Shown piece after piece: positions 9,813 to 17,671 of a stretch of 59,123 nucleotides of DNA. A model generated the notes under the pieces. That model was given only the letters and a program-made list of their open reading frames with translations. It searched no databases and was not told the DNA's origin. A program made the position numbers and the translations under genes. Each line of letters starts with the position of its first letter. The stretch's first letter is position 1. This stretch comes from Gemmatimonadetes bacterium bin94 (GTDB taxonomy: Bacteria > Gemmatimonadota > Gemmatimonadetes > Longimicrobiales > Gaopeijiaceae), in the NCBI GenBank assembly GCA_002238865.1, contig MPNE01000026.1, positions 1 to 59,123 on the forward strand, read 5' to 3'.

Positions 9813-10492
9813 GCGACCAAGCAAACCCACAGCCGGTTGCAGAGGCGGCCGGCACCGCCAACGAGCAGTTCAAGAAGTCGTTCTCGTCCTGGTTCTGGGG
9901 CTCCATGATCACGGCGACCGTGCTGCATTTCGTGGTTTTCGCCTTCTGGCCGGAGATGGCTGCCGACGACGTCAGCGTGGTTTCCAGCGAACTGGAGGCC
10001 ATCGAACTGCCGCCCGAGGTTGAGATCCCGCCACCGCCGGCAGCCATTCAGCGTCCCGCGACGCCGGTGATCGCCACTGCCGAGATCAACGAGGACATCA
10101 CGATCGCCGAAGTCACCTTCGATGCGAACCCCGTGGAGAACCTCCCGCCGCCGCCGGAGGATGTGGAAACCGACATTTCGTCCGCGCCGGTATTCACGCC
10201 ATACACCGTGGCGCCCGACTACACCAACGCCGCCGAAGTACGCCGGGCGCTTGAGCGCGAGTACCCGCCCCTGCTGCGCGATGCGGGCATCGGCGGCACG
10301 GTGTTGGTGTGGTTCTTCATCGATGAGCAAGGGGTTGTCCAGAACCGGCAGGTGAACGAGAGTTCGGGACACACCGCACTCGACGACGCGGCACTCCGTG
10401 TCGCGCCGGTGTTCAAGTTCACGCCGGCGCTGAACCGGGACAAAGCGGTGCCCGTTTGGGTGTCGCTGCCCATTACCTTCACTACCAGGTAG
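9809..10492 (+). CDS. tonB: Energy transducer TonB
   Basis: Spans the periplasm and passes energy from ExbB/ExbD to outer-membrane receptors. One membrane segment near residues 32-50 is followed by a Pro-rich stretch (PPEVEIPPPP) and a C-terminal TonB domain (about residues 140-227) ending in the VKFTPALNRDKAVPV-type region, with GGTVLVWFFIDEQG and ALDDAALR as family landmarks. The N-terminus carries an unusually long soluble extension of about 30 residues. It is the last gene of the unit and is followed by a strong hairpin. Confidence 0.92.
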   Translation: MSDQANPQPVAEAAGTANEQFKKSFSSWFWGSMITATVLHFVVFAFWPEMAADDVSVVSSELEAIELPPEVEIPPPPAAIQRPATPVIATAEINEDITIAEVTFDANPVENLPPPPEDVETDISSAPVFTPYTVAPDYTNAAEVRRALEREYPPLLRDAGIGGTVLVWFFIDEQGVVQNRQVNESSGHTALDDAALRVAPVFKFTPALNRDKAVPVWVSLPITFTTR

Positions 10493-10513
10493 CGCCGCGG
10501 CACATCGGGAAGC

Positions 10514-10553
10514 GGGAACGCCCCGCCGGCCGCGCGGCCGGCGGGGCGTTCCC
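10514..10553 (+). terminator. Strong terminator after tonB
   Basis: Perfect 18-bp GC-rich stem (10514-10531 with 10536-10553), loop GCGC, followed by TTGT. It sits 21 bp after the tonB stop and 33 bp before the yggS start, so it closes the ExbB-TonB unit. Confidence 0.8.
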
Positions 10554-10585
10554 TTGTCATGGTAGCACGTGGAGGCGGGAGGGAA

Positions 10586-11296
10586 ATGGTAAACAAAGAT
10601 GTTTACTGTCGCGTGATCCGGGAGCGGCTTCCCGGGGTCCTGGACCGGATTGCCGCTGCGGCCGGGCGCGCCGGCCGCGGTCGGGATTCGGTGCGGATCG
10701 TCGCTGTCACCAAGGGGCATCCGCAGGACGCGATCGCTGCCGCCGTTGCAGCCGGGCTGTCCGACATCGGTGAGAATCGTGTCGAAGAGCTGGCCCGGAA
10801 GCACCCTGCCTTCCCGGGCGGAGATGTCCGCTGGCACATGATCGGGCACGTGCAGAGCCGCAAGGCGGGCCGCGCGGCCCGCCTTGCGGCTCTCGTTCAC
10901 AGCGTGGACTCCGTCCGCCTCGCCGAGAAGCTGTCGCGTATCGGCGAAGCGGACGGGCGGCGCGTTCCCGTGCTCGTCCAGGTCAACGCGTCCGGGGAAG
11001 CCGCCAAGGGGGGCTTCCCGGCCGCGGAGGCCCTGGACGGGATCGGGACAGTGGCGGCCCTGGCGGGACTTCGCGTCCTGGGCCTCATGACGATGGCTCC
11101 ATTCACCGCCGACGAGGCCGCGCTGAGGTCCACATTCCGCCGCACCCGCGCGCTGATGGAAGCTGCCGGCGCCATTCCCGGTGTCGAGGGGCGAGAACTC
11201 TCGATGGGGATGTCCAACGACTACGCGATTGCCATCGAAGAGGGGAGCACCATGGTCCGCCTCGGCACCGCCCTGTTCGGGGAGCGCCCCGGATGA
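10586..11296 (+). CDS. YggS family PLP-binding protein (pyridoxal phosphate homeostasis protein)
   Basis: Alanine-racemase-fold protein without catalytic activity that buffers PLP. Landmarks are IVAVTK (PLP lysine), GENRVEE, WHMIGHVQSRK, VQVNASGE, GLMTM, LSMGMSNDY and VRLGTALFG. The start is ATG 10586, which has GGAGG at 10571-10575; GTG 10613 is an alternative that would match the usual family N-terminus but has no ribosome site. The first codons overlap one of the AT-rich dyads (10588-10607). A perfect 40-bp palindrome lies inside the gene at 10854-10893. The stop overlaps the purine nucleoside phosphorylase start. Confidence 0.92.
   Translation: MVNKDVYCRVIRERLPGVLDRIAAAAGRAGRGRDSVRIVAVTKGHPQDAIAAAVAAGLSDIGENRVEELARKHPAFPGGDVRWHMIGHVQSRKAGRAARLAALVHSVDSVRLAEKLSRIGEADGRRVPVLVQVNASGEAAKGGFPAAEALDGIGTVAALAGLRVLGLMTMAPFTADEAALRSTFRRTRALMEAAGAIPGVEGRELSMGMSNDYAIAIEEGSTMVRLGTALFGERPG
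10588..10607. promoter_or_regulatory. AT-rich dyad, site a: (G)GTAAACA-AAGA-TGTTTAC(T)
   Basis: Core 10589-10606 is a perfect 7-bp inverted repeat with 4-bp spacer, the same geometry as five other sites in this window. It covers codons 2-7 of yggS if ATG 10586 is used, so a bound protein would block transcription or the start region. Confidence 0.6.
10854..10893. repeat. Perfect 40-bp palindrome inside yggS
   Basis: Every base from 10854 to 10893 pairs with its mirror around 10873/10874. It encodes part of the QSRKAGRAARLAAL stretch, and protein length here equals that of E. coli YggS, so it is not an extra insertion. Confidence 0.85.
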
Positions 11297-12210
11297 GCCG
11301 GGTTGAAATGAAGCGCCTGCGGGAAGCCGTCCAGGCCGTGCGAGAACGGGGTGGGGGAGCTCCCCGCGTCGGGATCGTGCTGGGCACGGGGTTGGGGGGA
11401 CTCGCCGAGGCGATCGACGTGGATGTTTCCGTCGCGTACGAGGATCTGCCCCACTTCCCGGTCTCCACCGTCGAGAGCCATCACGGCAAGCTCATTCTGG
11501 GCACGCTCCACGGGGTTCCGCTCGTGGCGATGCAGGGACGCTTTCACCGCTACGAGGGCTATTCGGCCCGGGAGATCGTCTTTCCCATTCGCGTGATGAA
11601 GCTTCTTGGCGCCGACACCCTGGTCGTTTCGGCGGCGTGCGGGGGCATGAACCCGCTGTGGGGACCCGGCGACCTCGTCCTCCTCGACGATCACATCAAC
11701 TTCACGGGGGAAAGCCCGCTCACCGGACCCAACCTGGACGAGCTCGGCCCCCGCTTCCCCGACATGTCCCTACCGTACGATCCCGGGCTGCAGTCGGCGG
11801 CCGCGTCCGTGGCGCTGGCGGAGCAGATCCCGCTGCGGCGCGGCGTCTACGTCGGGGTGGTGGGCCCCCAGCTCGAGACCCGCGCCGAATACCGGATGCT
11901 TCGGGCCATGGGTGCGGACGTGGTCGGTATGTCCATCGTCTCGGAGGTCATCGCGGCGCGGCACATGGGGATGCGGGTGCTGGGCGTGGCGGTCATCACG
12001 GACCAGTGCCTGCCCGACGCGCTGGAGGAAGCCGACGTGGCGACGATCATCGCGACCGCGCGCGCGGCCGAGCCGAATCTCGCGCGCCTTGTGGCCGGGG
12101 TCGTGCGCGGGTTGGGCGGCGGCCGCGGCGCCGGGGGCGCGGCGCCGCGAGCGGACATGGACCTCGTCGGGTCGGGGGGCGCGTCGGCCTCCGGCGCGAA
12201 TCCCGCCTAG
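11293..12210 (+). CDS. Purine-nucleoside phosphorylase (trimeric PNP family)
   Basis: Phosphorolysis of purine nucleosides to base and (deoxy)ribose-1-phosphate. Family motifs: VLGTGLGG near residue 30 (phosphate loop), the HHGKLILG segment, MQGRFHRYEGY, SAACGGMN, GPQLETRAEYRMLRAMGADVVGMS and VITDQCLPD. The Asp in ITDQ replaces the Asn of inosine/guanosine-specific mammalian PNP, so base preference cannot be assigned safely. Length is 305 aa with a Gly/Ala-rich C-terminal tail of about 30 residues. The ATG overlaps the yggS stop; together with hpt it gives the region two purine-salvage enzymes. Confidence 0.93.
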   Translation: MSRVEMKRLREAVQAVRERGGGAPRVGIVLGTGLGGLAEAIDVDVSVAYEDLPHFPVSTVESHHGKLILGTLHGVPLVAMQGRFHRYEGYSAREIVFPIRVMKLLGADTLVVSAACGGMNPLWGPGDLVLLDDHINFTGESPLTGPNLDELGPRFPDMSLPYDPGLQSAAASVALAEQIPLRRGVYVGVVGPQLETRAEYRMLRAMGADVVGMSIVSEVIAARHMGMRVLGVAVITDQCLPDALEEADVATIIATARAAEPNLARLVAGVVRGLGGGRGAGGAAPRADMDLVGSGGASASGANPA

Positions 12211-12227
12211 CCGCGAAGGAGCCGCAC

Positions 12228-15200
12228 GTGCGCTACCTCCCCGTTCCCCCTTCGCGTGTCGCGCTGGAGGAGTCCGTGCTGCAGCTGTGGCGAGACGAGG
12301 ACACCTTCCGCCGCACCCTCGAGGCGACCCGTGACGGGGAGCAGTTCGTCTTCTTCGAAGGCCCCCCGACCGCGAACGGCCGCCCGGGACTGCACCACAT
12401 CATCAGCCGCGCGATCAAGGACCTCGTCTGCCGCTACCAGACCATGCTCGGCAAGCACGTCACCCGGATCGCGGGGTGGGACACGCACGGACTGCCCGTC
12501 GAAATCGAGGCCCAGAAACGGCTCGGGATCGAGGACAAGCGAGAGATCGAGGAACGTGGCATCGCCTGGTTCAACGAGCGTTGCCGAGAGTCGGTGTTCA
12601 CCTACAAGGATGAATGGGAGCGCTTCTCCGAGCGCATCGGATACTGGCTGGACTACTCCAGGCCATACGTCACCTTCCACACCGAGTACGTGGAGTCGGT
12701 GTGGTGGATCCTGAAACGGATGTCCGAGAGGAATCTGCTCTACCGCGGCCACAAGGTGGTGCCGTGGTGCCCTGCCGATCAGACGGTCCTTTCCTCCCAC
12801 GAATTGTCGCTGGGGTACAAGGATGTGGAGGACCCCTCGCTCTGGGTCACGCTGGAGCTGCTGGACGGTTCGGGCCGTCACCTTCTCGTCTGGACGACAA
12901 CCCCGTGGACGCTGGTGTCGAACGTGGCGCTCGCCGTGAATCCGTCCATCCGGTACGTGGAGGTCAACCACGAGGGCCGGCGCCTCATCGTGGCCCGGAG
13001 CCGCGCTGAAGCGCTCTTCGGGGAGGAGAGGCTCGGCCGCCCGGTGGACGTTGCGGAGTTGCTGGACGCGAAGTACCGCCGCCCCTTCGAACTGATCCCC
13101 GCCGACTCGGTGCGGGGAAGGGCGTGGGAGATTGTGCCGGGCGACTTCGTGTCCGACGAGGAGGGCTCGGGGATCGTTCACATGGCCCCTGCGTACGGGG
13201 CCGACGACTACCAGGCCGGGAAGGACTTCGGACTTGCCGTTCTGGAGCCGGTCCGGACCGACGGCACCTTCGCGGAGCATCTGCCGCTGGTGGGCGGAGT
13301 CTTTTTCAAGGACGCCGACGAACTCCTGGTCCGCGACCTCGAGTCGCGGGGCCTCGTCTTCGCCTGCACCCGCGAGGCCCACTCCTACCCGCACTGCTGG
13401 CGTTGCGACACCCCCCTCATCTATATGGCCCGGCACAGCTGGTTCGCGCGTACGTCGTCGCTCCGTGACGATCTGCTGGAGAACAACGCGCGCGTCTCGT
13501 GGCACCCGCCGGAAGTGGGCGAGGGGCGCTTCGGCGAATGGCTCAAGGGCAATGTGGACTGGGCGCTGTCGCGCGATCGGTACTGGGGAACGCCGCTCCC
13601 GGTGTGGGTCTCGGAGGACGACCCGGAGCACGTGGAGTGGATCGGGAGCTTCTCGGAGTTGGCCGAGAGGGCGGGGGAGCTTTCGCCGGACTTCGATCCG
13701 CACCGGCCGTTCATCGACGAGGTGACCTGGCGCTGCCCGGAGACCGGGGCCACGATGCGCCGCGTCCCGGAGGTGATCGACGTCTGGTTCGACTCGGGCG
13801 CCATGCCCTGGGCCCAGTGGCACTACCCCTTCGAGAACCGGGAGCAGTACGACCGCCACTTCCCGGCGGACTTCATCTGCGAGGCCGTCGATCAGACGCG
13901 CGGCTGGTTCTATTCGCTGCACGCGATCTCGACGATGCTGGGCCTGGGCCCGGCCTTTCGCAACGTCATCGTCAACGACCTCATTCTCGACGCCGCCGGC
14001 CGGAAGATGTCCAAGTCGAAGGGGAACGTGGTCGACCCCTGGGACGCGGTCGCCGATCACGGCGCCGACGGCGTGCGGTGGTACATGGTTACCGTCAGCA
14101 ATCCGTGGCTCCCCACCCGCTTCGATCCGGAGGGCGTTCGCGAATCCGCGTCGCGCTTCTTCGACACCCTCCTGAACACCTACCGCTTCTTTGCGCTCTA
14201 CGGCAACGTCGAGGACTGGGCCCCGGGCAATCACGGCGGCGAGCGGTCGCGGCCGCCTCTGGACCGCTGGCTGCTGTCGCGGCTGAACCGGCTCGTCGGG
14301 ACGGTGCGGGAAGAGCTGGACGGCTACAATCCGACCCGCGCCTACCGGGCAGTGGCAGCGTTCGTGGACGGCGAGCTCTCCAACTGGTACGTGCGCCGCG
14401 CCCGTCCCCGCTTCTGGGGGAACACGGACCCGGAAGACTCGGCCGCGGCCTTTGCCACGCTGCACGAGGCGCTGCGGGTGATCGCGCTGATGATCGCGCC
14501 CGTCACGCCGTTCATCTCGGACTGGCTGCACCGGGCGCTGACCGGTCGCTCCAGCCACACCGAGCCCTTCCCGGAAGCCGATTCGCGCCTCGTCGACGAC
14601 GAACTCGATCGGGACATGACGCATGTGCGCAGTCTGAGCACGTTGGCTCGGGCCGCGCGGGAAGAGGTGCGGATCAGGGTCCGGCAGCCGCTCGGACGCC
14701 TCCTTGCGGTCGTGCCGGGTGAACCGCCCACCGACGACGTGGTGGCGCTGCTGAAGGACGAGATCAACGTCAGGGCCGTGGAGTTCCAGGCCTCGTCCGA
14801 GGGGCTGGTCAGGTTGGCGGCGCGGCCCGCGTTCCGCGTCCTGGGGCGGCGGTTCGGGAAGCTGACCCAGGAGGCGGCGTCCCGGATACGGGAGCTGGGG
14901 GCGGACGACCTGGCGGCGGTTCGTGGCGGCGCGACCGCGCGTGTGCTGGTGGATGGGGAGTGGTACGATGTCGGGAGCGACGAGATGGAGGTGGTGGAGG
15001 AGGCACGAGGAGACTGGGTGGTGCGGGCCGAGGGGCGGTATACGGTGGCGCTCGATCCGACGCTCGACGGGCCGCTTCGGCGGGAAGGACTCGCGCGGGA
15101 GCTGGTGAACCGCATCCAGCGCCTGAGACGGGAGTCCGGGCTCGACATCACGGATCGCATACGGCTGACCATCGCGGGGAGCGAGGCCGTGTGCGGTGCG

Positions 15201-15347
15201 ACGCGGGAGCACGAGGCCGTGATCGCGCGCGAGACGCTGGCCGTCGCGGTGACGGTGGGCGGGGAGCCGGGTGACGACATCGCCTTCCACAGGAAAGCGG
15301 TGCTGGACGGGGAGGAAGCGGTCCTCGGGCTCGACCCGCACTCGTGA
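12228..15347 (+). CDS. ileS: Isoleucyl-tRNA synthetase (type 2, eukaryote-like)
   Basis: Charges tRNA-Ile. Class I signatures are GLHH (54-57, HIGH equivalent) and KMSKS (593-597). The CP1 editing domain has TTTPWTLVSN. The 1039-aa length, the PPTANGRPGLHH form of the first motif and the C-terminal domain without a zinc cluster fit the type-2 IleS group, which includes mupirocin-resistant enzymes; resistance itself is inference. GTG 12228 was chosen over upstream in-frame sequence because GGAG precedes it and the protein then begins like its relatives. Stop overlaps the rluD start. No lspA follows, although ileS-lspA is a common pair. Confidence 0.96.
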   Translation: MRYLPVPPSRVALEESVLQLWRDEDTFRRTLEATRDGEQFVFFEGPPTANGRPGLHHIISRAIKDLVCRYQTMLGKHVTRIAGWDTHGLPVEIEAQKRLGIEDKREIEERGIAWFNERCRESVFTYKDEWERFSERIGYWLDYSRPYVTFHTEYVESVWWILKRMSERNLLYRGHKVVPWCPADQTVLSSHELSLGYKDVEDPSLWVTLELLDGSGRHLLVWTTTPWTLVSNVALAVNPSIRYVEVNHEGRRLIVARSRAEALFGEERLGRPVDVAELLDAKYRRPFELIPADSVRGRAWEIVPGDFVSDEEGSGIVHMAPAYGADDYQAGKDFGLAVLEPVRTDGTFAEHLPLVGGVFFKDADELLVRDLESRGLVFACTREAHSYPHCWRCDTPLIYMARHSWFARTSSLRDDLLENNARVSWHPPEVGEGRFGEWLKGNVDWALSRDRYWGTPLPVWVSEDDPEHVEWIGSFSELAERAGELSPDFDPHRPFIDEVTWRCPETGATMRRVPEVIDVWFDSGAMPWAQWHYPFENREQYDRHFPADFICEAVDQTRGWFYSLHAISTMLGLGPAFRNVIVNDLILDAAGRKMSKSKGNVVDPWDAVADHGADGVRWYMVTVSNPWLPTRFDPEGVRESASRFFDTLLNTYRFFALYGNVEDWAPGNHGGERSRPPLDRWLLSRLNRLVGTVREELDGYNPTRAYRAVAAFVDGELSNWYVRRARPRFWGNTDPEDSAAAFATLHEALRVIALMIAPVTPFISDWLHRALTGRSSHTEPFPEADSRLVDDELDRDMTHVRSLSTLARAAREEVRIRVRQPLGRLLAVVPGEPPTDDVVALLKDEINVRAVEFQASSEGLVRLAARPAFRVLGRRFGKLTQEAASRIRELGADDLAAVRGGATARVLVDGEWYDVGSDEMEVVEEARGDWVVRAEGRYTVALDPTLDGPLRREGLARELVNRIQRLRRESGLDITDRIRLTIAGSEAVCGATREHEAVIARETLAVAVTVGGEPGDDIAFHRKAVLDGEEAVLGLDPHS

Positions 15348-16348
15348 CTTCCCGGTCTGGTTCCGGCACCTCGCCGGACGGAGGCGCTCGGCATCGCTGG
15401 ACCGCGGGGGAGGGTGCGGGGGGACGCCTGGACAGCTACGTCGCCGCGCAGCTCGGGTTGTCGAGGAACCGGGTGGTGGCGCTCCTGGAAGCCGGACGAG
15501 TGCTCGTGGACGGGCAGACCACGAAGAAATCCGGCATCGTGGCCCCGGGACAGGTAGTCGACGTTGTGGTGCCGCCGCCGGTGGCTCTTTCTGCCGAGGC
15601 GCAGGACATCCCGCTCGACATCGTGTTCCAGGATCGGGACCTGGTCGTGGTCGACAAGCAGGCCGGGCTCGTGGTACACCCCGCGCCGGGTCACCCCGAC
15701 GGCACGCTGGTCAACGCTCTGTTGTACCATGTCGGCGACCTCTCCGGAATCGGCGGCAAGCTCAGGCCGGGGATCGTGCACCGGCTCGACCGCGATACCT
15801 CCGGACTCATGGTCGTGGCCAAGACCGACCGTGCGCACCAGGGTCTGGCCGCCGGACTCAAGGAGCGCGTCGTGAAGCGCACCTACCTCGTCTCGATGTG
15901 GGGAAGGCTGCGCGAATCGACCGTGGTGGTGGACCGGCCTGTGGGACGCCATCGCGGGGACCGGATGCGGATGGCGGTTGTCGAGGGGGGGCGCCCGGCG
16001 AGGACGCGCTTCCGGCAGATCGAGAGTTGGCTGGCCGCCTGCTTCTGCGAGGCCGCGCTGGACACGGGCCGCACACACCAGATCCGCGTACACGCCGCGG
16101 CGATCGGACATCCGGTTGTGGGAGACAGGCTTTACGGCGCCAATGCCGAGCGTGGCTTCAGCGGGGCAGGCCGGCGATGGGCCAGGGACCTCGCCCGCCG
16201 GACCGGCAGACAGTTTCTGCACGCGCACCGGCTCGAGTTCGAACATCCGGCTTCCGGCGAGGCCATGTCCTTCACGGCGCCCTTGCCGAGCGAACTGGAA
16301 GACGTCCGACGATGGGCACTGGACGGCGCTTCCCACCCTTCGGGATGA
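15344..16348 (+). CDS. RluD-like 23S rRNA pseudouridine synthase (RluA family)
   Basis: Isomerises uridine to pseudouridine in large-subunit rRNA. An S4 RNA-binding domain (about residues 25-85: GRLDSYVAAQL, LLEAGRVLVDG) precedes the catalytic domain with HRLDRDTSGLMVVAKT, catalytic Asp149. Further motifs are DTGRTHQIRVHAA and GDRLYG. At 334 aa with an S4 domain it resembles RluD more than RluA or RluC, but target positions cannot be read from the sequence. GTG start overlaps the ileS stop; its own stop overlaps the next gene (ATGA). Confidence 0.93.
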   Translation: MTSRSGSGTSPDGGARHRWTAGEGAGGRLDSYVAAQLGLSRNRVVALLEAGRVLVDGQTTKKSGIVAPGQVVDVVVPPPVALSAEAQDIPLDIVFQDRDLVVVDKQAGLVVHPAPGHPDGTLVNALLYHVGDLSGIGGKLRPGIVHRLDRDTSGLMVVAKTDRAHQGLAAGLKERVVKRTYLVSMWGRLRESTVVVDRPVGRHRGDRMRMAVVEGGRPARTRFRQIESWLAACFCEAALDTGRTHQIRVHAAAIGHPVVGDRLYGANAERGFSGAGRRWARDLARRTGRQFLHAHRLEFEHPASGEAMSFTAPLPSELEDVRRWALDGASHPSG

Positions 16349-17454
16349 GGTCCGGGCCGGTGGATTCGCGTGATGGCGGCGGTGCCGGGCCAGGCAGCCG
16401 CCTCGGGATCGCGCGGCGGTCGGTCCGGCCGGCCTCCACGACCATCTTCGCGCTTGTCGCGGTTGTAGCGGCTTTTGTCGCATACGCAACGGTTTTTGTC
16501 GCACCGGCCGGTTCTCAGACCCGGGACGATTCCGCCGGTTGGCGCATTCTGCAGGGGTCGTCTCTCACAGTGCGCTACCAGGGAACGGATTCGCTGCGGG
16601 CGTCCCGCGCCCTGGCGACACTGGAGTCGGTGGGGATGCTTCCCGGTCTGCGCGAACCGGGCATGCACCCGACCCTGACCGTCGCCCCGACGCGGGCTGC
16701 CATGGACTCGCTGGTCGGGTCGCGGTTGCCCGAATGGGCCGGCGCCGTGGCGATCCCCGACCGCATGGAGATGATCATCCCCGGCGGTCGCTTCTGGCCC
16801 GCATCCCTCCTGGACGAGGTGCGCATCCTTCGCCACGAGTGGGCGCACCTGGCGCTCGCCCACGAGATGGGCAGGCTGCGCATTCCGCGCTGGTTCAACG
16901 AAGGCTATGCGGAGTGGGCGGCGGGCGGATGGCTTGACGGCGGCGGGCGCAAGCTCGGCCTGACGCTGGCGTTCGGCGATGGCCCGGCCCTGGACTCGAT
17001 CGTGCTCGGATGGCCGCGCGACCGCGTCCCGGCGGAGGTGGCCTACCTCCTGTCCGCATCGGTGATCCAGTACCTCCATGAGGCAAGCGGAACCAGGGGC
17101 CTGGAGGCTTTCCTTGCCGAGTGGAAGCGGCGGCGCTCCTTCGAGGCGGCGCTGCGCGGCGTGTACGGCGCCACCGTCGCCCAGCTCGAGGCCGACTGGC
17201 GGAAGTGGGTGAAGCGACGCTACGGCTGGATCATGGTGATCGCCGACTCGGCGGTGTTCTGGGCCGTGCTGGCGGCCGCCCTGGCGGCGATGTTTCTGGT
17301 TCGGCGGCGGTACCGCCGCGAACAGATGGCGCGGCTGCGGGCCGGCGAGCCGCCCGATGCACCCGCATTCTGGGCCTCTTCCGGCAGCGCGGAAGAGCAG
17401 GGCCGTGGCTCGCGGCCGGGGTCGTCGGTTGACCCCGGGGCCGGGTCTCGGTAG
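16345..17454 (+). CDS. Membrane-anchored HExxH metallopeptidase (peptidase MA-like)
   Basis: Predicted zinc peptidase outside the cytoplasm. One membrane segment near residues 33-55 works as signal or anchor and another near residues 294-315 (WAVLAAALAAMFLV) would tether the C-terminus, with Arg-rich cytoplasmic sequence after it. The zinc site is HEWAH (164-168) with Glu186 in NEGYAEWAAG, the gluzincin pattern of peptidase MA-like proteins. Length 369 aa. Substrate unknown. The ATG overlaps the rluD stop, so it belongs to the same transcription unit. Confidence 0.8.
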   Translation: MRSGPVDSRDGGGAGPGSRLGIARRSVRPASTTIFALVAVVAAFVAYATVFVAPAGSQTRDDSAGWRILQGSSLTVRYQGTDSLRASRALATLESVGMLPGLREPGMHPTLTVAPTRAAMDSLVGSRLPEWAGAVAIPDRMEMIIPGGRFWPASLLDEVRILRHEWAHLALAHEMGRLRIPRWFNEGYAEWAAGGWLDGGGRKLGLTLAFGDGPALDSIVLGWPRDRVPAEVAYLLSASVIQYLHEASGTRGLEAFLAEWKRRRSFEAALRGVYGATVAQLEADWRKWVKRRYGWIMVIADSAVFWAVLAAALAAMFLVRRRYRREQMARLRAGEPPDAPAFWASSGSAEEQGRGSRPGSSVDPGAGSR

Positions 17455-17463
17455 CGTCCGACC

Positions 17464-17658
17464 ATGGCACGAAGAAGGAAGCAGGCCGCCCGGGTCCAGT
17501 CGCTGAGATTCTCGAGGGTCAACCTCTGGTTCGCCCTCGCGGGACTTGCCACCATTGCGGCGGGTTACTATATGTTGAGCCAGGGCTCGATCACGGCGGC
17601 GCCGGTGCTCCTGGTGCTCGGGTACGTCGTGCTGCTGCCGCTGGCCATCGTCCTGTAG
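17464..17658 (+). CDS. Small two-helix membrane protein (DUF3098-like)
   Basis: A 64-aa protein with a basic N-terminus (MARRRKQ) and two hydrophobic segments (about residues 22-40 and 44-63). The layout resembles DUF3098-type small membrane proteins; no function is known. It lies 9 bp after the metallopeptidase gene and 13 bp before the M28 peptidase gene, so it is almost certainly co-transcribed. Confidence 0.7.
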   Translation: MARRRKQAARVQSLRFSRVNLWFALAGLATIAAGYYMLSQGSITAAPVLLVLGYVVLLPLAIVL

Positions 17659-17671
17659 GGAGCGTGCCGGC

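Noticed and set aside
12207-15341. Open frame of 1044 codons on the minus strand, opposite ileS
   Set aside because: Long antisense frames are expected in DNA this GC-rich; the product is Arg/Pro/His-rich with no family motif, while the plus strand has a complete synthetase.
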